In this document: one piece after another, positions 1 to 7,069 of the stretch | Numbering within the stretch: the first letter of the stretch is position 1 | How the letters are laid out: each line of letters starts with the position of its first letter | DNA from: JBFFSQ01 sp041572275 | GTDB taxonomy: Bacteria > Pseudomonadota > Gammaproteobacteria > SZUA-229 | Direction: 5' to 3' | Assembly: GCA_041572275.1 (NCBI GenBank) | Contig: JBFFSQ010000038.1 | Span: forward strand, 1 to 18,175 | DNA length: 18,175 bases | Position numbers and translations under genes: made by a program | The notes under the pieces: generated by a model | What the model saw: the letters and a program-made list of their open reading frames with translations, nothing else | The model's database searches: none | What the model was told of the DNA's origin: nothing

Positions 1-927
1 GAATCTGGTGACAATATTTCGATGGATGTGGGTAAGCTGCGCTTCCGCTTAATGCTAGAAACAGACGACTTAAGTGGTTACGCCTGCGTAGGCCTTATTC
101 GCATAGCAGAATCACGCGATGATAAGAATGTACTTCTCGATGATAGCTATATCGCTACTACACTCGATTGTAAGAAATCACCGAAACTTTCAGGCTTCTT
201 AACAGAATTAATCGGTTTGTTACATCACCGTGGAGAGGCGATATCGGGCCGCCTGGCTGATGCAAATCGGGGAGGAACTGCAGAGATTGCAGATTACATG
301 ATGTTACAGCTAATTAATCGCTTGGAACCAATGGCAAAACATTTGGCAAATATGAATGGCTTGCATCCTGTGGATTTGTTTGCTGAATCGGTGCAGATGG
401 TTGGTGAATTATCAACATTCGTCAGTAAAACCAAACGCGCACCTGATTTCCCTAATTACCTGCATGATAATTTACAGGCAAGTTTTACTCCGGTGATTAC
501 AGCACTTAGAAATTGTCTGAGTATGGTTTATGAGCAAACGGCTGTTTCTCTCGCATTAGTTGAGAAAAAGTACGGCATACGGGTTGCAGAGATTGCAGAT
601 AGATCACTAATTGGATCTGCAATGTTTGTAATTGCTGCACGTGCAGATGTTCAGGAAGATGCTATTCGTTCACATTTACCGGCTCAGATCAAGATAGGAC
701 CAGTTGAACGTATTCGACAGCTCGTTAATGCTGCAATGCCAGGTATTGCAATGAAGCCATTACCTGTAGCCCCTAGGCAGATTCCTTTCCACTCTGGTTT
801 TACCTATTTTCAGTTGGATACACAAAGTGATTTTTGGAGTGAGCTTCAGCATTCAGGTGGATTTGCACTGCATATTGGTGGTGATTTTCCGGGTCTGGAG
901 CTTGAGTTCTGGGCAGTTCGTCAGTAG
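1..927 (+). CDS. tssK: Type VI secretion baseplate subunit TssK, C-terminal part (5' end outside window)
   Basis: TssK is the trimeric baseplate adaptor that links the T6SS wedge (TssEFG) to the cytoplasmic parts of TssL and TssM. The frame is open from base 1, so the visible 308 codons are the C-terminal part of the usual ~440-450 residue protein and the real start lies upstream. I recognise it from the family pattern in the middle and C-terminal domains: a helical stretch with HHRGEAISGRL, the segment LHPVDLFAE, and the terminal segment FPGLELEFWAVRQ, close to the usual TssK C-terminus. The next genes are tssL and tssM, the usual tssK-L-M order. It is followed after 47 bp by tssL with no terminator between, so the two are probably co-transcribed. 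No frameshift is visible. The call is strong because of motif and context together. Confidence 0.93.
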   Translation, partial: ESGDNISMDVGKLRFRLMLETDDLSGYACVGLIRIAESRDDKNVLLDDSYIATTLDCKKSPKLSGFLTELIGLLHHRGEAISGRLADANRGGTAEIADYMMLQLINRLEPMAKHLANMNGLHPVDLFAESVQMVGELSTFVSKTKRAPDFPNYLHDNLQASFTPVITALRNCLSMVYEQTAVSLALVEKKYGIRVAEIADRSLIGSAMFVIAARADVQEDAIRSHLPAQIKIGPVERIRQLVNAAMPGIAMKPLPVAPRQIPFHSGFTYFQLDTQSDFWSELQHSGGFALHIGGDFPGLELEFWAVRQ

Positions 928-974
928 GCAAAATTACAGACGGTTATTGATAATCGTATAAATCGGAGTTGCTT

Positions 975-1913
975 ATGTCATCAGATGAATCTGAGAAGAC
1001 AGTTTTTCGACAACCATCTATAGATGCTGACCGTACAGTGCTCAGGCCAATGCCGGGTGGGCGAGGTAGTGCGCCTCAGCCACAAACAACGCAACAGCCT
1101 GTCCAGGCCGTACGCTCACAGCAACAGCCTGCAGCACCACAGTATCAGTCACATCATCAACATCAGCCTGTGACTGATACAGGCGCATCATATTTTAGTA
1201 CCAGCAGTGGGTTGAATCCATTAGTTAACGCAGCTTCTACTTTAATTGCAGTGTTTGAGAAAACACGTTCATCAGTATCGCATCCAGATGTTGGTGGTTT
1301 ACATCAGCGGCTTGTAAGAGAAATCAAGTCATTTGAAAACAATGCAAAAGAAACAGGGATCAAGCCTGAAATAATATTGTCAGCTCGCTACGCAGTATGT
1401 GTTGTCCTTGATGAGGCCGTTCTAAATACACCCTGGGGATCTGAAAGTGCATGGCCACAAAGGACATTGTTGAGTGTGTTCCATAATGAAACTTCTGGCG
1501 GTGAGAAATTTTTTCTGATTCTAGATCGTATGAAAGAACAACCGGCTGAGAATTTGTACATTCTGGAGTTGATGTATGTTTTTCTAAGTTTAGGTTTTGA
1601 GGGTAAGTATAGAGTGATTCATCGTGGGAGAGATATGATTGAGCAAATCCGTGATGATTTATATATGATAATCAGACGCCAGAGAGGTGAATATGAGCGT
1701 TCGTTATCACCAACATGGCAAGGTCTAGGAAAAACACATAACTCATTGGCTAAATATTTGCCAATGTGGGTGGTTGGAAGCATCGTAGGTGCTGTATTGT
1801 TTCTTAGTTATTCGGGTTTTCGTGTCTGGTTATATAGTACATCCTCGCCCGTTGTAGAGCAGTTAGACGAAGTTGCTGATATGCGAACAATCGCTCGTAA
1901 AGACGGTGAATAA
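975..1913 (+). CDS. tssL: Type VI secretion inner-membrane protein TssL (DotU/IcmH family)
   Basis: TssL forms the T6SS membrane complex with TssM (and TssJ). The DotU signature is clear: DEAVLNTPWG at residues 146-155, followed by W, LLSVFH and the GGEKFF motif, then LGFEGKYR. A single C-terminal membrane helix lies at about residues 262-283 (MWVVGSIVGAVLF). No peptidoglycan-binding OmpA domain follows, so this is the short form of about 312 residues. I chose ATG 975 because CGGAG at 964-968 sits 6 bases upstream; an in-frame TTG at 969 is too close to it. The N-terminus is unusual: EKTVFRQP (Thr9) and DRTVLRPMPGGR (Thr21), then a Gln/Pro/His-rich linker to about residue 70. In Agrobacterium tumefaciens, TssL is phosphorylated by PpkA on an N-terminal threonine and then bound by the FHA protein Fha. 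That the same happens here is inference from the motif. Confidence 0.95.
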   Translation: MSSDESEKTVFRQPSIDADRTVLRPMPGGRGSAPQPQTTQQPVQAVRSQQQPAAPQYQSHHQHQPVTDTGASYFSTSSGLNPLVNAASTLIAVFEKTRSSVSHPDVGGLHQRLVREIKSFENNAKETGIKPEIILSARYAVCVVLDEAVLNTPWGSESAWPQRTLLSVFHNETSGGEKFFLILDRMKEQPAENLYILELMYVFLSLGFEGKYRVIHRGRDMIEQIRDDLYMIIRRQRGEYERSLSPTWQGLGKTHNSLAKYLPMWVVGSIVGAVLFLSYSGFRVWLYSTSSPVVEQLDEVADMRTIARKDGE

Positions 1914-1958
1914 ACAATATTGAACACCAATATCCAAAATATCTAATTCGAGCAAAGC

Positions 1959-4900
1959 ATGAATAAAGTCATCAATATTTTAAAAAATAAGATTGTCATA
2001 TCCCTGATTGGCATACTTGCACTATCTATTCTTATCTGGTTTGCAGGGCCTGTAATAAAATTCGGTGATGAAAATACAGCACCACTTGGTAGTGCTGTAT
2101 CGCGTTTGATTGCAATCATCGTACTACTAGTTGTCTGGGGGCTCAATAACTTGCGCATTCAGATAATGAATAAGAAACATAATAATGAGCTTCTTGATGA
2201 CCTTGAAGAAAATCAAGAGACGCTTGCTGTTGATGTTGTATCTGAACAAAGTTCTGAAGAGCTGCATCAAATGAGTCAGCGTTTTTCTGAAGCGTTGCTA
2301 ACATTAAAGAAGTTAAAGTTCAAAGGAAAAGGCAGTAATAAAGCCTTATATGAATTGCCCTGGTATATCATTATTGGTCCGCCGGGATCTGGAAAAACAA
2401 CGGCATTGGTAAATTCCAGTCTGGATTTTCCACTAGCTGAACAGTTTGGCAAAGGTGCTTTGCAGGGCGTGGGTGGCACCAGAAACTGTGATTGGTGGTT
2501 TACAAATGATGCAGTTCTAATCGATACAGCAGGACGCTACACAACTCAAGATAGTCATAAGGTGGTAGATAGTAATGCCTGGGAAGGTTTTTTACGTTTA
2601 CTGAAAAAGAATCGGCGACGTCGCCCAATTAATGGGGCTATAGTCTCTATTAGTATCCAGGACCTGCTGTTGCAGACTGAAGAAGAGCGTATACAGCACG
2701 CTAAGGTGATCCGTACACGCATTGATGAGTTAATGCAAAAACTGGAAATCCGGTTTCCAATCTATCTAATGTTTACAAAGGCTGATCTGGTTTCTGGATT
2801 TTTAGAATATTTCGAAGATTTAAGTAAAGAAGAAAGAGAGCAGGTGTGGGGAGTGTCTTTACCTGATGCATCGAAGCCCTCACAAAGTCCAGATTTCGAG
2901 TTTCTAGATGTTGAGTATCAAAAGCTTATTGAAAGACTTTATTCAAGGGAGCTATCACGAATCCATAATGAACGTGATGTCATTCGACGAACTGCCATTC
3001 AGGGGTTCCCACAGCAGTTTGAGAATCTAAAATCAGTTATTAATAGCTTTGTTAGACAAACATTCATAAAAAATCGTTTTCAGTTTCAGCCGTATCTACG
3101 AGGTGTTTATTTCACGAGTGGTACACAGGATGGTACACCTATCGACAGGATGATGACCGCTGTGTCATCAAGTTTTGGCTTTGCCAGAGAAAATGTTCAA
3201 TTGCAGCAGTCTCAAGGCAAGAGTTTTTTTCTGGGGAATGTATTTCGGGATGTGATTTTTCCTGAATCAGAATTAGTCGGTTCAAATCGAAAATTTGAGA
3301 TATGGATTAAATGGGCACAGCGGACAGCTTATGCTGTTATTGCCTTGTCGGCAATTGGGTTGTTGTCTGTATGGACCGGTAGTATAAGTCGTCATAATAA
3401 CTTTATGTCTGAAGTTGAGTCATATGTTGCAGAATTTAATGTGGAAAACAAACGACTCAGCCTCTGGAATAAAGACCTCAGAGTTGTTTTACCTACGTTA
3501 AATGCATTGGCAAAAGCCAGTATTGTATATGACCAGGATGAACATCCATGGTTATCGGGTATGGGCTTATATGATGGAAATGTTGATGCTTCAGCTGACG
3601 AAGCCTACCACGCGCAATTAAAAGAGCTATTTTTGCCCAGGGTCATCCATTATCTGGAGAAGCAGATTCAGAAAGGGCATCAGGGGGGGGATTTATATAA
3701 TAGCTTTAGAACGTACCTGATGTTTAATAAAACTGAGCACATGGACAAGCAACTGATAGTTGACTGGTTTACAAGTGACTGGGACAAAAACATGCAGGGA
3801 GAGGCCTCGCGACGTAAAGAACTACAGTTGCACTTGCAGGCGCTACTTAATCTTGGTTTGGAGTCATTCCAGCTAAACAATCAAATTGTAAAACAAACAC
3901 GATCAATACTATTGCGTGTACCTGTGCATCAACGTATTTATAGTCGAATTCGTACAAGACCAGAATTTAATCAAAAAATCGATATGCTGAATTTGTTTGG
4001 TGAAACTGTCAGGGAGTCATTTACGATTACTCCATCTATAGAGCAGGCACTGCAGTTGCCTTATATGTTTACTAAGGAAGGTTATGACAGCATTGACCTT
4101 ACTATTGATTCGCCAGTGATCGCCGATATTGTCAATGAACGTTGGGTTTTGTCAGATGATGTTGATGCAAAAGTTGATTTTGTTAAAAATGATCTTGGAG
4201 AAATCAGTAAAAAGGTCGAAGATCTTTATATGGCGGATTATATCGATCATTGGAAAAAAGTGTTCGAGGCATTAACTGTTGCTCAGTTTACTAGTGTCAA
4301 ACAAGCGGGCGAAGTGTTAGCTGCCTTTACCGATCCCGTGTATTCTCCATTACTTTCAATATTACAGGTTAGTGCCAATCATACACAATTATCATCACAG
4401 CTGATGCAGAATATGAATGATGATTATGGTGAGAGTAGAGCTGGTTCGGCTACTGCATATCTTTCAAATAAATTTAAAGGTACTAAGGTTGATCAGCAGT
4501 TCAGGGATTTGAATGTAGTACTTAGAGAAAGCAGTAAGAAGCCTGCACCGATTGTTTCGATTGTAAGCAAGATTCAACAACTTCAGGATTTCGTTGGAGA
4601 GATATCGGTATCGCCTGATCCTGGGAAAAAATCATTTGATGTTGCAAAAGCCCGGTATTTGAGTGGTGCGGGCAATGCCATTACTTCTTTACGTGCCTTT
4701 TCCAAGAATACACCAGAGCCTGTTAAAAGATGGCTCGTTTCTCTTTCGGATGAAACCTGGAAAATTATTCTGTCTTCATCGAAGCAATACGTGAATTCTG
4801 AGTGGAAAAACAGGGTTTATAGTATTTATTCACAGGCATTGGAAGGTCGTTACCCATTAAAGAGCACTTCTGGTGATGAGCTTGCATTATTTGACTTTAG

Positions 4901-5531
4901 TGAATTTTTTAAACCTGAAGGCACGATGGATAAATTTTATATTAACTTTGTTAAACCGTTCATAAATACACGCAAGGGTTGGACTAATCGTGTTGTTGAT
5001 AATTACTCGCTGGGCCTGAATTCTGCAACACTTGCCCAGATGCGTAGGGCGCAAAACATTAAAAATGTGTTCTTCAGACAAAATCCATCTGTTCCAAGTA
5101 TTTCGTTTCAGCTGAAACCCTATCGTATGGAGAAAATAGATGCACGCTTTCAGTTAGAGGTTGGGGATCAGCGTATTAGTTATAACCATGGACCTAAATT
5201 CTGGAAGGATTTGTACTGGTCGGGAGAAGATGAGAATAAACGTGTACGTATTGTATTTGAAGATATAGATGAGGAACGCCATGAGCAAACATTTGATGGC
5301 CCTTGGGCATGGTTTAAATTACAGGATCGTTCTCGTCTTTCAAAAACAAACAAGTCAAATGTCTATTTAGCGACTTATGCGGTAACAGAATTGGTAGATG
5401 ATAAGAATAAGTCTGTAAATAAAGTGTCTAAGATTGATCATAACGTCAAGTATTTAATTAAAGCTAAAAGTGTTAATAACCCATTTAGTCAGGATTTGCT
5501 TGGGTCATTCAGGTGCCCGGAGTCCATATAA
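1959..5531 (+). CDS. tssM: Type VI secretion membrane-complex protein TssM (IcmF family)
   Basis: TssM spans the inner membrane and periplasm and is the core of the T6SS trans-envelope complex. At 1190 residues it has normal IcmF length. Two N-terminal membrane helices are visible (about residues 12-32 and 43-62), then a cytoplasmic P-loop domain with Walker A GPPGSGKTT (140-148) and a Walker B-like LIDTAGRY (187-194). A third membrane helix lies at about 455-475, and a long periplasmic part follows. The intact Walker A suggests the NTPase form of TssM rather than one that has lost it. The gene starts 45 bp after tssL, and its stop codon directly abuts the tagF start. A run of eight G residues at 3683-3690 lies in codons 575-578; see the separate entry. 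Apart from that the frame is uninterrupted. Confidence 0.97.
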   Translation: MNKVINILKNKIVISLIGILALSILIWFAGPVIKFGDENTAPLGSAVSRLIAIIVLLVVWGLNNLRIQIMNKKHNNELLDDLEENQETLAVDVVSEQSSEELHQMSQRFSEALLTLKKLKFKGKGSNKALYELPWYIIIGPPGSGKTTALVNSSLDFPLAEQFGKGALQGVGGTRNCDWWFTNDAVLIDTAGRYTTQDSHKVVDSNAWEGFLRLLKKNRRRRPINGAIVSISIQDLLLQTEEERIQHAKVIRTRIDELMQKLEIRFPIYLMFTKADLVSGFLEYFEDLSKEEREQVWGVSLPDASKPSQSPDFEFLDVEYQKLIERLYSRELSRIHNERDVIRRTAIQGFPQQFENLKSVINSFVRQTFIKNRFQFQPYLRGVYFTSGTQDGTPIDRMMTAVSSSFGFARENVQLQQSQGKSFFLGNVFRDVIFPESELVGSNRKFEIWIKWAQRTAYAVIALSAIGLLSVWTGSISRHNNFMSEVESYVAEFNVENKRLSLWNKDLRVVLPTLNALAKASIVYDQDEHPWLSGMGLYDGNVDASADEAYHAQLKELFLPRVIHYLEKQIQKGHQGGDLYNSFRTYLMFNKTEHMDKQLIVDWFTSDWDKNMQGEASRRKELQLHLQALLNLGLESFQLNNQIVKQTRSILLRVPVHQRIYSRIRTRPEFNQKIDMLNLFGETVRESFTITPSIEQALQLPYMFTKEGYDSIDLTIDSPVIADIVNERWVLSDDVDAKVDFVKNDLGEISKKVEDLYMADYIDHWKKVFEALTVAQFTSVKQAGEVLAAFTDPVYSPLLSILQVSANHTQLSSQLMQNMNDDYGESRAGSATAYLSNKFKGTKVDQQFRDLNVVLRESSKKPAPIVSIVSKIQQLQDFVGEISVSPDPGKKSFDVAKARYLSGAGNAITSLRAFSKNTPEPVKRWLVSLSDETWKIILSSSKQYVNSEWKNRVYSIYSQALEGRYPLKSTSGDELALFDFSEFFKPEGTMDKFYINFVKPFINTRKGWTNRVVDNYSLGLNSATLAQMRRAQNIKNVFFRQNPSVPSISFQLKPYRMEKIDARFQLEVGDQRISYNHGPKFWKDLYWSGEDENKRVRIVFEDIDEERHEQTFDGPWAWFKLQDRSRLSKTNKSNVYLATYAVTELVDDKNKSVNKVSKIDHNVKYLIKAKSVNNPFSQDLLGSFRCPESI
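3683..3690 (+). repeat. Homopolymer tract G8 inside tssM
   Basis: Eight consecutive G residues encode part of Gln575-Gly576-Gly577-Asp578 of TssM, in an otherwise AT-leaning gene where synonymous GGT/GGA glycine codons are common. Gain of one G gives a stop after five new codons (GGG GGG GGA TTT ATA TAA). Loss of one G gives a stop (TGA) ten codons after Gln575. Either change would remove the C-terminal half of TssM. Whether the tract varies cannot be judged from one sequence. Confidence 0.6.
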
Positions 5532-6260
5532 ATGCAGACTGAGTTGCAAACAGGGGTGTATGGGAAATTGCCAGCCTATGGTGATTTTATTTCACGTAAT
5601 CTTAATGCGTCATTTGTAAATCCGTGGGATGAGTGGTTACAACATTTCATTTCAGGTTCACAGGAGCAAATTGGTGATAATTGGTTAAATGTATATTTGA
5701 CTAGTCCAATCTGGCGTTTTGTGTTGTCCCCTGGAGTGATTGATAGCAATATGTGGGCGGGTGTGGTGATGCCTAGTGTTGATCGTGTCGGACGTTATTT
5801 CCCTATAAGTATTGTTAAATCGTTCCCATCGAATGTTTGTCCGATCAATTATTTATTGAAACAGAATAATTGGTTTAATAAATTGGAAACACATTGCTTA
5901 ACAGCATTAGATGGACGTACAGATGCTGATGAACTGATGACAGCTGTTGAAAATGTTGAAGTGTCATCTTTTGAGGCGTATCAGCCAACCTATGATCTTG
6001 GTGAGATGGGCGCCATGGTATTTGGTCTGTCTCAACAAGATACTACCGAATCTGCGAATGCACTACCTTACATGCTAAATGCTGCTTTAACTACAGGTCT
6101 ATCAAGTTTTAGCTTGTGGCAAACAGCAGGTTCTGAATTAATGAGTCCAGTTGTTTTTAGTTGTCAGGGACTACCACCTATCGGTGGAATCGCATCAATG
6201 CTTGATGGCCAGTGGCAACAGCGTAACTGGAAAATTCCATATAACGCTAACTTGCTTTAG
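5532..6260 (+). CDS. tagF: Type VI secretion accessory protein TagF (TagF N-terminal / DUF2094 type)
   Basis: TagF is a cytoplasmic post-translational repressor of T6SS; in Pseudomonas and Agrobacterium it acts through the FHA protein. The family opening is visible: GVYGKLPAYGDFISRNL at about residues 8-24, then WDEWLQ, and further on SPIWRFVLSPG, MPSVDRVGRYFP and the C-terminal SLWQT segment. At 242 residues it is of usual length for the standalone form. In Agrobacterium TagF is fused to the PP2C phosphatase PppA; here pppA is a separate gene 18 bp downstream, which fits the same functional link. The ATG directly follows the tssM stop with no gap, and CGGAG at 5518-5522, inside tssM, lies 9 bases upstream. 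Translation is therefore probably coupled to tssM. Confidence 0.92.
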   Translation: MQTELQTGVYGKLPAYGDFISRNLNASFVNPWDEWLQHFISGSQEQIGDNWLNVYLTSPIWRFVLSPGVIDSNMWAGVVMPSVDRVGRYFPISIVKSFPSNVCPINYLLKQNNWFNKLETHCLTALDGRTDADELMTAVENVEVSSFEAYQPTYDLGEMGAMVFGLSQQDTTESANALPYMLNAALTTGLSSFSLWQTAGSELMSPVVFSCQGLPPIGGIASMLDGQWQQRNWKIPYNANLL

Positions 6261-6278
6261 ATTGTTGGGAACTGGTTT

Positions 6279-7058
6279 ATGAGTGATACAACGATCCGAC
6301 GTCCTATACGCTGGAGATCTGTTCAGGATACCCATGTGGGCCTGGTTCGAAAAATAAACGAGGATTCAGTTCTATCTTCACCAGAGATCCAGCTTTGGGC
6401 AGTGGCAGATGGTATGGGGGGTTACGAGGCAGGTAATGTCGCCAGTAATATGATTGTGACAAGCCTTGATGAGATCACAAACAAGTCGTCATTGAATGAA
6501 GCGGTTGACTGTGTCGAAGATACTTTAATAGATGTGAATCATCGCATACTGGAATATGCTGACATTATGCTTGATGGCAGAACATTGGGTAGCACCGTTG
6601 TTACATTAATGATTAAAGGCCATATTGGCATCTGTCTATGGGCAGGTGACTCTCGCTTGTATAGACTTAGAAATAATGAATTACTTCAGCTGTCACGTGA
6701 CCATAGTCAGGTTGAAGAATTACTGCAACAAGGCTTTCTCACACCTGAAGAGGCCGATAATCATCCTGACTCTAATGTCATTACACGTGCTATCGGTGCT
6801 AGCCCCGATATTTATGTTGATATAAATGTCTTTAGTGTGCAGCTTGGTGATACTTTTCTGCTGTGTAGTGATGGTCTTTATAATATGGTTTCAGAAGCAG
6901 AAATTGCATCGATGCTTACCAGTTTGTCAATTGAGGAAGCTGTAGATGCTTTAATTCAGAAGACACTCGCATGTGGTGCTAAAGATAATGTTTCTGTAAT
7001 TCTGGTAAAAGGTGAGCCGGAAGCCTTAAATTCAACACAGACATCCATGCAAGGATAG
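6279..7058 (+). CDS. pppA: PP2C-type Ser/Thr protein phosphatase of the T6SS (PppA)
   Basis: PppA removes phosphate from the substrates of the T6SS kinase PpkA and so switches secretion down. All main PP2C motifs are present: the NED motif near residues 27-29, VADGMGG (42-48) with metal ligand Asp44, GSTVV, AGDSRLYRLR, LSRDHS, NVITRAIG, SDGL with Asp198, and KDNVSVILV with Asp236. The four usual metal-binding acidic positions are therefore intact and the enzyme is expected to be active. At 259 residues it is a single-domain bacterial PP2C with no membrane helix. The start at 6279 has a weak GGGA at 6267-6270. It lies between tagF and ppkA, the usual kinase/phosphatase/TagF regulatory set. Confidence 0.95.
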   Translation: MSDTTIRRPIRWRSVQDTHVGLVRKINEDSVLSSPEIQLWAVADGMGGYEAGNVASNMIVTSLDEITNKSSLNEAVDCVEDTLIDVNHRILEYADIMLDGRTLGSTVVTLMIKGHIGICLWAGDSRLYRLRNNELLQLSRDHSQVEELLQQGFLTPEEADNHPDSNVITRAIGASPDIYVDINVFSVQLGDTFLLCSDGLYNMVSEAEIASMLTSLSIEEAVDALIQKTLACGAKDNVSVILVKGEPEALNSTQTSMQG

Positions 7059-7069
7059 CGTGAAAGAAA

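Noticed and set aside
969..974. TTG start for tssL, two codons upstream of the ATG.
   Set aside because: It directly abuts the ribosome binding site CGGAG (964-968); ATG 975 has proper spacing.
6416..6421. G6 run in pppA as a second slippage site.
   Set aside because: It encodes the conserved PP2C motif DGMGG and is short; glycine codons explain it.
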